From Salegentibacter echinorum (GTDB lineage: Bacteria; Bacteroidota; Bacteroidia; Flavobacteriales; Flavobacteriaceae): a stretch of DNA of 64,000 nucleotides. The notes below the pieces were generated by a model. That model did no database searches and had not been told where the DNA came from. It saw only the letters and a program-made list of their open reading frames with translations. The DNA lies in NCBI RefSeq assembly GCF_900129445.1, contig NZ_FQVT01000005.1, forward strand, positions 206,799 to 270,798. Reading direction: 5' to 3'. The position numbers and the translations under genes are program-made. Below are positions 25,420-35,094 of this stretch, piece after piece; positions within the stretch are counted from its first letter, which is position 1; each line of letters opens with the position of its first letter.

Positions 25420-25721
25420 AATTTTCAGAAATCATTGAAGGCTTTTTAATTTGTATAACGCTTAAAATATTTAGCCACTAAGACAAGAAAACACCAGGAT
25501 ATACAAAGATGCTCCTGGAGTTTTGGAGTGTTTGTGGCCTTTTTATTTTCAACAAATTATGTATTGGTGTGCTTTGCGACAGGTTTAAGACTTTTAGCGA
25601 GTGGAATCCTACATCCTAAAAATCCAGTATTTACAAATAAAAACCACCTGTTATTTTAAATAGATTAGCCACAACCAAATTTGAGCTTTTCTTTATTAAA
25701 AAGTCGTATATTTAGTTTATA
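25420..25721. other. 302-bp intergenic region, nothing recognised
   Basis: AT-rich, with GCCACTAAGACAAGAAAACACC-like low-information sequence near 25475. TATATTTA (25707-25714) resembles a -7 element before the antitoxin gene but lacks the final G. Confidence 0.35.
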
Positions 25722-25943
25722 ATGACCTATCAAGTAAAAATACTGAACCCAAAAGCTGAAAAGTTACTAAGGAATCTTGCAGAATTAGAACTTATTTCTA
25801 TTTCTGAAACTCCTACTGATCCTTTTCTTTCGGCTGTAAACCGCTTTAGGGATAAGGCAGCTTCCAAGCCACCAACTTTAGAGGAAATAACCCGAGAAGT
25901 TGAAGAGGTTAGATCTGAACGATATGAAAAAAACCAACCATAG
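25722..25943 (+). CDS. Antitoxin-like small protein paired with a PIN toxin
   Basis: 73 residues. The N-terminal half (NPKAEKLLRNLAELELISI) looks like a short strand-helix dimerisation part, the C-terminal half is charged and helical (LEEITREVEEVRSERYEKNQ), as in antitoxins that wrap a PIN toxin. It overlaps the PIN gene by 20 bp, the usual antitoxin-first order. No named family is certain. Confidence 0.65.
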   Translation: MTYQVKILNPKAEKLLRNLAELELISISETPTDPFLSAVNRFRDKAASKPPTLEEITREVEEVRSERYEKNQP

Positions 25944-26337
25944 AATAATCCTGGACACAAATCTTTGGATAAGTTTTCTGTTGACGAGGGATTTTTCTAA
26001 AATGGACATCTTACTTAAAAACAAGGAAATCAAACTATTGTTCAGTCAGGAATTATTAGATGAGTTTATTGAAGTTGCTAAACGACCTAAATTCGAAAAA
26101 TATTTTTCAATACCTGATCTTCAACTCTTAATGAAAGAAATAAAATCTAAAGCAGTTTTTATAAATGTTAAAAAATCGGTGCAAATTTGTCGTGACCCTA
26201 AAGATAATTTTCTTCTTTCGCTCGCTATTGCTGGAAAAGCGACTCATCTTCTAACTGGCGACAAAGACCTTTTAATTTTAGAAGAATTAGAATATACCAA
26301 AATCCAAACGATAAAAACTTACTTTGAGGAGTTTTAA
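25924..26337 (+). CDS. PIN-domain toxin, putative ribonuclease
   Basis: 137 residues from the ATG at 25924, chosen over the TTG at 25900 because PIN domains normally begin a few residues before the first catalytic aspartate, here RIILDTNLWIS. Further acidic positions are LLDEFIEVAKRPKF, CRDPKDNFLLSLA and THLLTGDKDLLIL, giving the usual Asp/Glu cluster for Mg-dependent RNA cleavage (family TIGR00305-like). Overlap with the upstream antitoxin gene by 20 bp indicates one operon. All active-site acids are present, so the toxin is probably functional. Confidence 0.85.
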   Translation: MKKTNHRIILDTNLWISFLLTRDFSKMDILLKNKEIKLLFSQELLDEFIEVAKRPKFEKYFSIPDLQLLMKEIKSKAVFINVKKSVQICRDPKDNFLLSLAIAGKATHLLTGDKDLLILEELEYTKIQTIKTYFEEF

Positions 26338-26485
26338 ATATATTTTTAAAGTTAAACTGTGTTTTTAAGTCCTGAATTCACTATTTTAGGAAGACTTTTT
26401 CGTTATTTTTTTCCAAATAAAAAATCCAGGAGTTCTCAGAAAACTTCGATTTTTAATATGAGGTCTAAAACCCAATTTTTTACAC

Positions 26486-26493
26486 TAATTTTG
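26486..26493 (+). promoter_or_regulatory. Predicted -7 element of the der promoter
   Basis: TAATTTTG fits TAnnTTTG and lies 25 bp before the der ATG. No TTG is found at the -33 distance. Confidence 0.35.
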
Positions 26494-26518
26494 CAACCTG
26501 ATTTAAGAATAAAATTTT

Positions 26519-27826
26519 ATGGGCAATATTGTAGCCGTTGTAGGAAGACCAAATGTAGGTAAATCTACTTTTTTTAACCGTTTAATCCAGCGCCGGGAAG
26601 CCATTGTAGATTCCGTAAGTGGAGTAACCCGTGATAGAAATTATGGGAAATCTGACTGGAATGGGCGTAGTTTCTCGCTTATTGACACCGGTGGCTATGT
26701 AAAAGGCAGCGACGATATTTTTGAAGCCGAAATAGATAAACAGGTAGAACTTGCAGTAGATGAAGCCGATGCCATTATTTTTATGGTAGATGTAGAAAGT
26801 GGCGTAACCCCAATGGACGAGGAAGTGGCTGTTTTACTTAGAAAAGTTGACAAACCTGTACTTTTAGCTGTAAACAAAGTAGATAACAACAAGCGCCTGG
26901 AGAATGCTGTAGAATTTTATTCACTTGGTTTGGGAGAGTATTTTCCTATTGCCAGCACCAATGGCAGCGGAACCGGAGATTTATTAGATGCGCTTATAGA
27001 AAAACTCCCCGAGCAGAAAGCGGAAGAAGAAACAGAATTACCAAGATTTGCCGTTGTAGGTCGTCCAAACGCCGGGAAATCCTCTTTTATAAATGCGCTT
27101 ATTGGGGAAGAACGTTATATCGTTACCGATGTTGCGGGAACCACCCGCGATGCGATGGACACCAAATACAATCGGTTTGGGTTTGAGTTTAACCTGGTGG
27201 ATACTGCGGGGATTAGAAGAAAATCGAAGGTTAAGGAAGACCTGGAGTTTTACTCGGTAATGCGTTCCGTTCGCGCTATAGAGAACAGCGATGTTTGCTT
27301 GCTTATTCTAGATGCTACCCGTGGTTTTGACGGGCAGGTGCAAAATATTTTCTGGTTGGCCCAGCGAAACCGAAAAGGTATCGTTATTTTGGTAAATAAA
27401 TGGGATTTGGTAGAAGATAAGCAAACCAATACCATGCGCGACTATAAAGCAATGATAGAAAGGGAGATAGAGCCTTTCACCGATGTACCTATTATTTTTA
27501 TGTCGGTTTTAACTAGGCAGCGCATTTTTAAAGCGATAGAAACTGCAGTAAAGGTTTTTGAAAACCGTAGCACAAAAATAAAAACGCGCGAACTCAATGA
27601 TATTATGCTACCCATTATTGAGCAAAACCCGCCCCCGGCTTACAAAGGCAAATATGTAAAGATAAAATTCTGTATGCAATTGCCCACGCCACAACCGCAG
27701 TTTGCATTCTTCTGTAACCTACCACAATACGTAAGAGATCCTTATAAACGTTATATAGAAAATAAGTTAAGAAAAGAATTCGACCTTTCGGGGGTACCAA
27801 TTTCGGTGTATTTTAGGAAGAAATAA
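26519..27826 (+). CDS. der: GTPase Der (EngA), 50S subunit assembly
   Basis: 435 residues with two G domains in tandem: GRPNVGKST at about 8-16 and GRPNAGKSS at about 182-190, each with its own DTGG/DTAG and NKVD/NKWD motifs, then a KH-like C-terminal domain ending PISVYFRKK. Der is essential for large ribosomal subunit maturation. Full length and intact. Downstream begins the repeat-rich tract. Confidence 0.96.
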   Translation: MGNIVAVVGRPNVGKSTFFNRLIQRREAIVDSVSGVTRDRNYGKSDWNGRSFSLIDTGGYVKGSDDIFEAEIDKQVELAVDEADAIIFMVDVESGVTPMDEEVAVLLRKVDKPVLLAVNKVDNNKRLENAVEFYSLGLGEYFPIASTNGSGTGDLLDALIEKLPEQKAEEETELPRFAVVGRPNAGKSSFINALIGEERYIVTDVAGTTRDAMDTKYNRFGFEFNLVDTAGIRRKSKVKEDLEFYSVMRSVRAIENSDVCLLILDATRGFDGQVQNIFWLAQRNRKGIVILVNKWDLVEDKQTNTMRDYKAMIEREIEPFTDVPIIFMSVLTRQRIFKAIETAVKVFENRSTKIKTRELNDIMLPIIEQNPPPAYKGKYVKIKFCMQLPTPQPQFAFFCNLPQYVRDPYKRYIENKLRKEFDLSGVPISVYFRKK

Positions 27827-28300
27827 ACAGGGGTCACACTGAGTTTGTTGAAGCACCTGTTTACAACAATGCTTGTTTTTTTTCGAAGTTACTCCGCCTG
27901 ACGTGAGACTTTCACCCATACGTCACGCTGAGCTTGTCGAAGCGCTCATTTACCAAAAAGTTTGTTCTTTTTTATCCGAATCACACTTGGCTTTTACAAA
28001 AACGTAACATCCCGAAAGGTTCAAAGACCAGGACTTCGACAAGCTCAGTCTGACGGAATAGTTCACCAAACCCGAATTCATCAGACCTGTGCTAAACTTA
28101 TAGATACGCACAGTTTAATAAGGTTAGAGTTACTACAAAAGTCACGCTGAGCCTGTCGAAGCGCTTAGTTACTACAAAATTTGTTCTTTAGCTAACCGGG
28201 AGACCTATTGCTTATGAAACGCCGATAAAAATTAATCATATTTTTTAAAATAACTTCTTCATTAAAACCATAAAACAATCAATTTCAATAACTTAGAAAC
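27827..28300. repeat. 474-bp non-coding tract of TCGAAG-family elements
   Basis: Copies on the plus strand at 27833-27856 (degenerate) and 27922-27944, inverted copy at 28033-28054, and plus copy at 28141-28163. The span 27922-28054 (133 bp) is a complete element with inverted ends. The unit starting at 28141 extends into the GIY-YIG gene region. No other gene here. Confidence 0.75.
27922..28054. repeat. 133-bp element with REP-type terminal inverted repeats (short copy 1)
   Basis: Left end GTCACGCTGAGC, then TTGTCGAAGCGCT; right end ACTTCGACAAGCTCAGTCTGAC. After the left end comes a conserved tail ending TTTGTTCTT, and before the right end GGTTCAAAGACCAGGAC. Both are shared with the 28740-28897 copy. 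Confidence 0.75.
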
Positions 28301-28722
28301 ATGAAACCTTTCTATGTCTATATTGTTCAGTGTAAAGATGACTCCTTTTATATAGGCGTTACTTCAAATTTACGTAAAAGGATTGATGAGCATAACGACG
28401 GACTTTATAAATCTGCATATACTTATAAAAGAAAACCTGTTGTTTTAGAATGGTTTGAACAGTTTACTGATTCTTTTTTCGGCTTTTCACTTTGAGAAGC
28501 AGCTAAAAGGTTGGAGCCGAAAGAAAAAAAAGCCTTAATCGAAGAAAACTGGGAAAAGCTAATCGAATATTCGAAAAATTATACCGAGAACGGTAAGCCT
28601 TCGGTATAATAAAATTGGTTACTATCACGCTGAGCCTGACGAAATGCTTAACATTATATGGGGTAATTAATTACCAAGGCTTCGACAAGCCTGTGCTGAG
28701 TTTCGAAGTGTTCAGCTTGACG
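28141..28722. mobile_element. Candidate 582-bp element: REP-type ends enclosing a GIY-YIG gene
   Basis: The left end (28141 onward) is nearly the same as the left ends at 27922 and 28740 for about 50 bp: GTCACGCTGAGC, TGTCGAAGCGCTTAGTTAC, then TTTGTTCTT. The right end (28678-28722) is the double palindrome GGCTTCGACAAGCCTGTG...AAGTGTTCAGCTTGACG, matching 28852-28897. Between them lies only the GIY-YIG gene. An extra degenerate copy sits just after its stop (28624-28646). Reading this as an autonomous element and the 133-158 bp copies as its internally deleted relatives is inference. Confidence 0.5.
28301..28609 (+). pseudogene. GIY-YIG endonuclease-domain gene, two compensating frameshifts
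   Basis: The first frame gives a complete GIY-YIG start: FYVYIVQCKDDSFYIGVTSNLRKRIDEHN. It stops at 28493-28495, but the +1 frame continues HFEKQLKGWSRKKKK, and a -1 shift restores ALIEENWEKLIEYSKNYTENG to a TAA at 28607-28609. The breaks fall in a T6 run (about 28473) and an A8 run (about 28524). Intact relatives are about 100 residues with exactly this order, so the gene is either inactivated, misread at homopolymers, or expressed by slippage (A-AAA-AAG is a known slippery type). The family nicks DNA using Tyr, Arg and Glu; the GIY/YIG tyrosines and the Arg are visible. Confidence 0.75.
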
Positions 28723-28975
28723 TAAATGCTCGCCAATCAGTCACGCTGAGCCTGTCGAAGCGCTTAGTTACCTAAGTTTGTTCTTACCATATAATCCAAT
28801 CAACTTTAGCTCGTCCAAAAACTTAACACCTTGGGAAATTTAAAAACCAGGACCTCGACAAGCCGGTGCTGAGTTTATCGAAGTGCTCAGCCTGACGAAA
28901 TGGTTCACCAAAACAGACTTCGACAGGCTCAGTCTGACGGAATGATTTACGAAGCCAAACTTCAACAAATCACAA
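28610..28975. repeat. 366-bp tract of TCGAAG-family elements after the GIY-YIG gene
   Basis: Copies at 28624-28646, 28678-28722 (double), 28740-28762, 28852-28897 (double) and 28917-28939. The 28740-28897 span is a complete 158-bp short element. The tract ends at the GSCFA gene on the opposite strand. Confidence 0.75.
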
Positions 28976-29944
28976 CTAAAACCTAATCCCTGGATGTTGT
29001 TTTTGAAGCTCGCTAATTTCTTGTTCCAATTTCTTTAAAAACTTAAGATGTGCAGCAGAGTCAGGGTTAAAAGGACGGTGCGATAAGCCTTTCTGAATGG
29101 TTTCGATCTTGCTTAACAGCTGCATCGCTTCTTGAGAGAACCAGGTTTCTACAAAGCGGCTCCAAATATAATCTATCGCTGTGGCAGAAGGATGCAACAT
29201 ATCCCCGGTATAAAAACGATAATCCCGTAACTCATCTATCATCAATTCGTAAGCGGGAAAATAAACCCCCTTAATCCCTAAAGGGAGAATTGACTCTCTA
29301 CTTTCTAATAAGTTGTGAATCGCAGTAATTAAATGCGCCTTGCTACGTTGATTTTCTACAAATCCGTCTTTAAGATGTCGCACCGGGGAAACTGTAAAAA
29401 TCACTGTAATTTCCGGATTAATTTCTTTCAGAGATAAAATAATATTATTCAATGAAACTTCTATATCCTCGACTGACTGTAATTCTTTTTTAAAAAATTT
29501 CTGCGGAATTTTATGGCAGTTAGCAACCATGTGCCCGGTTTCCACATGAAAATAACTCCAGGCCGTGCCCAGCGTGATAATTAAATGTGTGGTCTCCTGA
29601 AGAAAACTCCCGGCATCTTCCAATCTTGTGTTTAAATCCTTCAGAAATATCCGTTTTTCTGAATGGCTTAAGGAAGAATGCGCATCAAAACAATGCCATT
29701 GTTCATTAGACCAAAAAATATCACTTTCGGTATAAACCCGATTTTCAGCTATATTTTTAAAGAATTTTGAAATCGCCGCCGGATGAAATAAAATCCCGAA
29801 AGGATTTTGTAAATGTGAGAATTTATAATAATCCAGTTTTTTTCCCATATTTTCCACAAAACAGGATCCCACAAGAAAAACCCGGGAATCGTAAGTGATT
29901 TTCGGGGTTGCCTTTGGGATTGGGATGCTGGTTCTAAAATCCAT
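28976..29944 (-). CDS. GSCFA-domain protein
   Basis: 322 residues. The family-naming motif appears as VGSCFVENMGKKL near residue 26, followed by NPFGILFHP, LIITLGTAWSYF and ITVIFTVSPVRHLKDGF. The later YFPAYELMIDELRDYRFY and MLHPSATAIDYIW blocks give a GDSL-hydrolase-like set (Ser in GSC, Asp/His in DMLHPS). It is probably a cytosolic esterase/acylhydrolase-fold protein. The substrate is unknown. Widespread in Bacteroidota, usually as a single gene, as here. Confidence 0.87.
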   Translation of the reverse strand: MDFRTSIPIPKATPKITYDSRVFLVGSCFVENMGKKLDYYKFSHLQNPFGILFHPAAISKFFKNIAENRVYTESDIFWSNEQWHCFDAHSSLSHSEKRIFLKDLNTRLEDAGSFLQETTHLIITLGTAWSYFHVETGHMVANCHKIPQKFFKKELQSVEDIEVSLNNIILSLKEINPEITVIFTVSPVRHLKDGFVENQRSKAHLITAIHNLLESRESILPLGIKGVYFPAYELMIDELRDYRFYTGDMLHPSATAIDYIWSRFVETWFSQEAMQLLSKIETIQKGLSHRPFNPDSAAHLKFLKKLEQEISELQKQHPGIRF

Positions 29945-30130
29945 AAATCATAATTGTGGACAATCCTTAGATTAATCCTTTTTATATTACCTAAACACCT
30001 TAAGTTTTCACTTTTCTAATTTTTCGTTTACGGTTTACGTAAATAGTGAGAATTAGAAAGCAAGTTTGGCTTCAAAATAATCATTTTCAGGATGCTTGTT
30101 ATTTGCTATAACCAATATTGCCCTGCATTG

Positions 30131-30811
30131 CTATATGCTAAATTTTTTCAGCAATTTTGATTTTCCTTCCCTTAGATACCAATCATTAAAAACCAATTCT
30201 AATTCATTTATTTCAAAACTTCCAAAACAAGAGTTCCTATTGCGTTCAAGAATTTCTAAAAGCTCATTTTTATCTTGAAGTTTTCTTCTAAATCTAACAA
30301 CTGTGGAATGAGCGGTTTGAATAGTATATCTTTTGTCAATAGATTGTTCTAAATTTGAATTTTTAAAATTTGTTCTCAGGCTATTTCTAAGATTGTTTAA
30401 AATATCATATTCCGGAAAACCCTGAATCATTATTCCGGCTTCAGAAGCTGTAATTCCTTTAAACTTTATTCCAAATCTTTCAATTTCCTTTAAACTTTCC
30501 TGAACCAATTCGATGTAACCGGGAATAGAAACCTGATCTAGTTGAAAACCTTCATAACATGGAATAATAGCCATTACTGTGATATGAATATCTGAATTTG
30601 GATAATAATATTGTGATGGTTCAACTTGTTTTAATTCATCCAGGAACAATTGAATTTTTTCATTTATATTTTCGGGAGGCCTTATCAATAAAGCTATTCC
30701 GAATCTTCTATCATTTACAGAGTCAATCAATAAATCAGTTTGATAAGCTCCATTTTTTATTTTTCTGGTTGAACTTCTATAAAGTTCATTATATCGTTCA
30801 GTAAGATTCAT
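30131..30811 (-). CDS. 2H phosphoesterase-superfamily protein
   Basis: 226 residues. Two H-x-T motifs are present at the right spacing: His76-Ile-Thr78 in SDIHITVMAI and His168-Ser-Thr170 in TAHSTVVRF, the catalytic pair of 2',5'-RNA-ligase-like 2H phosphoesterases. No signal peptide. Members process cyclic phosphates of RNA or nucleotides. The exact substrate of this one, which is longer than ThpR at about 180 residues, is unknown. The next gene on the same strand, GSCFA, is 186 bp away, so co-transcription is uncertain. Confidence 0.78.
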   Translation of the reverse strand: MNLTERYNELYRSSTRKIKNGAYQTDLLIDSVNDRRFGIALLIRPPENINEKIQLFLDELKQVEPSQYYYPNSDIHITVMAIIPCYEGFQLDQVSIPGYIELVQESLKEIERFGIKFKGITASEAGIMIQGFPEYDILNNLRNSLRTNFKNSNLEQSIDKRYTIQTAHSTVVRFRRKLQDKNELLEILERNRNSCFGSFEINELELVFNDWYLREGKSKLLKKFSI

Positions 30812-30902
30812 TTTTTATTTCCCTCTACCTTTCAAAGCGATGCCACACCATAAATCCTAAAAACCCTGCAGATATATTTCGGTAATAATTTAGAATGTCA
30901 AA

Positions 30903-33533
30903 TTATTTCACAAAAGTAATCGCAGCTTGCAATGCATTTTCGATTCCGGCTGGATTTTTTCCACCGGCAGTGGCGAAAAACGGTTGGCCGCCGCCTCCAC
31001 CCTTAATGTGTTTGCCCAGCTCTTTTACAATTTTCCCGGCGTGAAGTTCTTTCTCGGCCACCAGTTCTTTTGAGATGTAACAACTTAACAGCGCCTTTCC
31101 TTTTTGTTCGGTTCCAAATAGCAGAAAGAGGTTATCATACTCATTTCCCAGCTGGAAAGCGAGATCTTTTATACCTGCGGCATCCAAATCTACTTTTTTA
31201 GCAAGAAAATTCACCCCGTTTATTACTGAAATTTCAGACTTCAATTCGTTTTTAAGGTTTTTGGCTTTATCTTTTAACAAGGCTTCCACCTGCTTTTTTA
31301 AACCTGTATTTTCCTCCTGAAGATTATTTACCGCTTTTACAGGATCTTTGGCGTTTTTAAGTTCGGCTTTAATTTCTTGCAAAACTTTATCCTGTTTTGC
31401 AAAATAGGCTTTTGCGGCCTGGCCGGTAATTGCCTCAATTCTCCTAATGCCTGAAGCTACCGCAGCTTCAGCCGTGATTTTAAAATACCAGATGTCTGCA
31501 GTATTAGCAACGTGGGTTCCGCCGCATAATTCCATAGAACTTCCATAGCGAATTGTACGAACAGTATCTCCATACTTTTCACCAAATAATGCCGTTGCGC
31601 CCTGCTCCAAAGCTTCTTTAAATGGAACTTCGCGCTGCTCCTCAAGAGGCAGCTGCTCATTAATACGCTCATTCACCAGGTTCTCTATTTCCAACAATTC
31701 CTCCTGACTAAGCTTGCTAAAATGAGAAAAATCGAAACGTAAATAATCGCCTTTAACAAGAGATCCTTTTTGCTCTACATGATCGCCTAACACCATTCTA
31801 AGTGCCTGGTGCAGCAAATGTGTAGCGGTATGATTTGCCGCTGCAGCAGCTCGCTTTTTAGTATTTACCACGACTTTAAACGGCGCTTTCATATCTTTTG
31901 GAAGTGATTTTGCAAAATGTACAATCAGGTTATTCTCCTTTTTTGTATCGGTGATTTCAATTTTATGTCCATCAGCCTCTTCCAAATATCCTTTGTCGCC
32001 AACCTGTCCTCCACCTTCCGGATAAAAAGGGGATTGCGTAAAAACCAACTGATACAATGCGCCTTTTTTAGTTTCTACTTTTCGGTATCGTGCTATGTTT
32101 ACTTCGGCTTCCAAATGATCATATCCAATAAAAGCTTCCTGTTTTAAAGGATTAACTTCTTCCCAGTCCCCGGCAGTTACCTGGGTCGCAGCGCGGGAGC
32201 GGTCTTTTTGCTCCTTCAGTTGGGTTTCAAATTCTTTTTCATCAAGATCAAATCCCCGTTCTCTTAAAATAAGAGCGGTTAGATCTATGGGAAATCCGAA
32301 GGTATCGTAAAGTTCAAAAGCTTTTTTTCCCGAAACCGTTTTATTGTTAGTTTCAGCAATAATATTTTCCAGTAAAACGAGTCCCTGCTCCAAAGTTCTT
32401 AAGAAAGATTGTTCCTCTTCCTTAATCACATTTTCACAAAGGTTTTTTTGAGATTTCAGCTCAGGAAATGCCCCGCCCATTTGTTCACTTAAAACCGAAA
32501 CCAGTTTATAAATAAAGGCCTCTTTGGTGTCTAAAAAGGTAAAACCATAGCGAATGGCCCGTCTTAAAATTCGTCTAATTACATACCCGGCGCCGGTATT
32601 GGAAGGTAATTGTCCCTCGGCAATAGAAAAAGCTACTGCCCGCACGTGATCTGCAATTACACGAATGGCAATATCTGTTTTTTCAGATTTTCCGTAGGTA
32701 TTTTTAGTGATTTTTTCAAGCTCGGTAATTAGTGGCGTAAAAACATCGGTATCATAATTAGATTGTTTTCCTTGCAGCACCATGCAAAGGCGCTCAAAGC
32801 CCATTCCCGTATCAATATGTTTGGCCGGCAAATCTACCAGGGAGCCTTCGGCTTTGCGGTTGTATTGCATAAATACCAAATTCCAGATCTCCACTACCTG
32901 GGGATGATCTTCATTCACCAGTTCTTTACCCGGTTTTTTGGCTTTTTCAGCTTTAGAACGAATATCAATATGAATTTCAGAACACGGTCCACACGGTCCC
33001 TGCTCGCCCATTTCCCAGAAATTATCTTTTTTATCGCCATACACGATTCGCTCTTCGGGAACAATGGCTTTCCAAAGCTCCAGGGCTTCGGTATCTAAAC
33101 CAAGCTTATCCTCCTTGCTGCCTTCGAACACAGAAACATAAAGATCTTCCGGAGCGATTTTAAAAACTTCAGTTAGTAATTCCCAGGCCCAGTTTATGGC
33201 TTCTTTTTTAAAATAACCCACTGAAGAATTGTCAGGATCGCCAAAACTCCAATTTCCCAACATTTCGAACATGGTATGGTGGTAAGTATCCATCCCTACC
33301 TCTTCCAGGTCATTGTGTTTTCCACTTACCCGCAAACATTTTTGGCTGTCGGTGAGCCGTGAAGCAGAAGCTTTGCTGTTCCCTAAAAAGTATTCTTTAA
33401 ACTGCACCATCCCGGCATTGGTAAACATTAAAGTAGGGTCGTCTTTAAGCACCATTGGCGCCGAGGGTACTATTTTATGGGATTTTGATTCAAAAAATTC
33501 TAAAAACTTACTTCTTACTTCCTGAGATTTCAT
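30903..33533 (-). CDS. alaS: Alanyl-tRNA synthetase
   Basis: 876 residues, full length. Class II catalytic core at the N-terminus ([44 protein letters not shown] block). The editing domain zinc site is visible as [11 protein letters not shown] and CGGTHV. The C-Ala domain ends with [17 protein letters not shown]. It charges tRNA-Ala and hydrolyses mischarged Ser/Gly-tRNA. Divergent from the M23 peptidase gene across 232 bp. Confidence 0.97.
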   Translation of the reverse strand: MKSQEVRSKFLEFFESKSHKIVPSAPMVLKDDPTLMFTNAGMVQFKEYFLGNSKASASRLTDSQKCLRVSGKHNDLEEVGMDTYHHTMFEMLGNWSFGDPDNSSVGYFKKEAINWAWELLTEVFKIAPEDLYVSVFEGSKEDKLGLDTEALELWKAIVPEERIVYGDKKDNFWEMGEQGPCGPCSEIHIDIRSKAEKAKKPGKELVNEDHPQVVEIWNLVFMQYNRKAEGSLVDLPAKHIDTGMGFERLCMVLQGKQSNYDTDVFTPLITELEKITKNTYGKSEKTDIAIRVIADHVRAVAFSIAEGQLPSNTGAGYVIRRILRRAIRYGFTFLDTKEAFIYKLVSVLSEQMGGAFPELKSQKNLCENVIKEEEQSFLRTLEQGLVLLENIIAETNNKTVSGKKAFELYDTFGFPIDLTALILRERGFDLDEKEFETQLKEQKDRSRAATQVTAGDWEEVNPLKQEAFIGYDHLEAEVNIARYRKVETKKGALYQLVFTQSPFYPEGGGQVGDKGYLEEADGHKIEITDTKKENNLIVHFAKSLPKDMKAPFKVVVNTKKRAAAAANHTATHLLHQALRMVLGDHVEQKGSLVKGDYLRFDFSHFSKLSQEELLEIENLVNERINEQLPLEEQREVPFKEALEQGATALFGEKYGDTVRTIRYGSSMELCGGTHVANTADIWYFKITAEAAVASGIRRIEAITGQAAKAYFAKQDKVLQEIKAELKNAKDPVKAVNNLQEENTGLKKQVEALLKDKAKNLKNELKSEISVINGVNFLAKKVDLDAAGIKDLAFQLGNEYDNLFLLFGTEQKGKALLSCYISKELVAEKELHAGKIVKELGKHIKGGGGGQPFFATAGGKNPAGIENALQAAITFVK

Positions 33534-33666
33534 CTATTTATATTTTTGGTTCCAAAACCGGCAAACGGATAAAATTTAGTATTTTTTCCGGTGTTTTGCA
33601 CATGCTCTGGGGGCATTAAGCTGTTGGGTTCACCTCTCTGCTTAATCTAAAAATTTTTAATTTATG

Positions 33667-33694
33667 TTGGGGGCGCAACAATTTCATATCTTTG
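33667..33694 (+). promoter_or_regulatory. Predicted promoter of the M23 peptidase-MerR-LemA-TPM gene set
   Basis: TTG (33667-33669), 17 bp, TATCTTTG (33687-33694): a close match to the Bacteroidota consensus, predicting a start near 33701 and a 65-nt leader. A second TAnnTTTG (TAAATTTG, 33754-33761) lies too close to the ATG and lacks a well-spaced TTG. Confidence 0.6.
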
Positions 33695-33765
33695 TACGTT
33701 CATTAACTTGAATTTAGCACAATAATTGCTACGTTATGTTGGCAAAAATAGCATAAATTTGACTC

Positions 33766-34743
33766 ATGTCGAAGGTTAAATATTATTACGATAGCGAAAC
33801 CGGTTCCTATAGAAAAATAGAGCGTCGCAAGCGCAGGCGCGTTGGGATTGTGCTGTTGAGTATTTTGGGTTCTTTCCTGGCCGGCTTTATCTTATTGGTG
33901 ATTTATTTAAACATTCCTCAAATTGAAACTCCGCAGGAGAAAGCTTTAAAACGCGAATTGCACAATATGGAGTTGCAATATGGTTTGCTGAATAAAAAAA
34001 TGGATCAAATTCAAAATGTTTTAGCCAATGTTGAAGACCGGGACAACAACATCTACCGGGTTTATTTTGAAGCAAATCCCATTCCCGAAGAGCAAAGAAA
34101 AGCAGGATTTGGCGGGATAAACCGCTATAAAGATTTGGAAGGTTTTGATAATTCAAAATTAATTATTCAAACCAGTAAACGAATGGACATTCTTTCTAAA
34201 CAGTTGGTGGTGCAGTCTAAGTCTTTAGACGAAATTGCTGCCCTGGCTAAGGAAAAGGAAAGTCTTTTAGCGGCTATTCCGGCAATTCAACCGGTAAAAA
34301 ACGAAAATTTGAATAGGATCGCTTCGGGCTATGGTTGGCGTACAGATCCTTTTACCAAAGTAAGGAAATTTCATAAGGGGATGGATTTCTCGGCTCCACG
34401 CGGCACCCCGGTTTACGCCACCGGAGATGGCAGGGTAGCCAGGGCCGACAATAGATCTACGGGATATGGAAACCATATAAGAATAGAACACGATTATGGT
34501 TATACTACCTTATACGGCCATCTATCAAAATATAATGTTAGAAGGGGACAACGCGTTAAACGCGGAGATATAATAGGTTATGTGGGCAGTACAGGAAGAT
34601 CTCAGGGACCACACCTACACTATGAGATTTTTAAAGATAATAAACGAATAAATCCCATTAATTTCTATTATGGGCACCTTTCCCCGGCAGAATTTGACAA
34701 GGTGCTGGAGAAAGCACAACAGGAAAATCAATCTTTAGACTGA
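33766..34743 (+). CDS. M23-family peptidoglycan endopeptidase, membrane-anchored
   Basis: 325 residues. A very basic N-terminus (RKIERRKRRRVG) is followed by one membrane helix (about 28-47), then a coiled-coil stretch (about 55-90). The LytM domain holds HKGMDFSAPRGTPVYATGDG (metal His and Asp) and GPHLHYEIF (HxH). It cuts peptide cross-links in the cell wall, or regulates amidases if inactive; here all metal ligands are present, so catalysis is likely. It starts a run of same-strand genes with gaps of 20 bp or less. Confidence 0.92.
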   Translation: MSKVKYYYDSETGSYRKIERRKRRRVGIVLLSILGSFLAGFILLVIYLNIPQIETPQEKALKRELHNMELQYGLLNKKMDQIQNVLANVEDRDNNIYRVYFEANPIPEEQRKAGFGGINRYKDLEGFDNSKLIIQTSKRMDILSKQLVVQSKSLDEIAALAKEKESLLAAIPAIQPVKNENLNRIASGYGWRTDPFTKVRKFHKGMDFSAPRGTPVYATGDGRVARADNRSTGYGNHIRIEHDYGYTTLYGHLSKYNVRRGQRVKRGDIIGYVGSTGRSQGPHLHYEIFKDNKRINPINFYYGHLSPAEFDKVLEKAQQENQSLD

Positions 34744-34763
34744 TATAAATTTAAACTGGCAAC

Positions 34764-35093
34764 ATGCATTTAAACCTTCCGGAGAAGAGATATTATGGTA
34801 TTGGGGAAGTAGCCGAAGCCTTTAAGGTAAACACCTCCCTTATTCGATTTTGGGAAAAAGAATTTGATGTCATTAAGCCGAAAAAAAATGCCAAAGGAAA
34901 CCGAAAATTTACTCCAGAAGATATTAAAAACCTCGAGCTTATTTATCACCTGGTAAAAGAACGCGGATTTACCCTGGAAGGGGCAAAAACGCATCTAAAA
35001 GAAGAAAAACAAAAAACCCTTACCAATTTTGAAATTATCAGGAAATTGGAGGGCGTAAAAGCTAAACTTAACAATCTAAAAAATCAATTGTAA
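34764..35093 (+). CDS. MerR-family transcriptional regulator
   Basis: 109 residues. N-terminal winged HTH: KRYYGIGEVAEAFKVNTSL, then IRFWEKEFDVIKPKKN and a second helical part ERGFTLEGAKTHLKEEK. The C-terminus is a short coiled coil without an effector domain or cysteines, so no metal or drug ligand is suggested. It sits 20 bp after the peptidase gene and 1 bp before LemA. This MerR-LemA-TPM order recurs in Bacteroidota as I recall; target genes are unknown. Confidence 0.88.
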   Translation: MHLNLPEKRYYGIGEVAEAFKVNTSLIRFWEKEFDVIKPKKNAKGNRKFTPEDIKNLELIYHLVKERGFTLEGAKTHLKEEKQKTLTNFEIIRKLEGVKAKLNNLKNQL

Positions 35094-35094
35094 T

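Noticed and set aside
28678..28897. Regularly recurring palindromes that might suggest a CRISPR array
   Set aside because: Copies are in both orientations, spacing is irregular, spacers are themselves related, and no cas genes are present.
31457..31672. ORFs inside alaS, hsdR and the TonB receptor genes on other frames
   Set aside because: Shadow frames of strongly supported genes with no codon bias or homology-like sequence.
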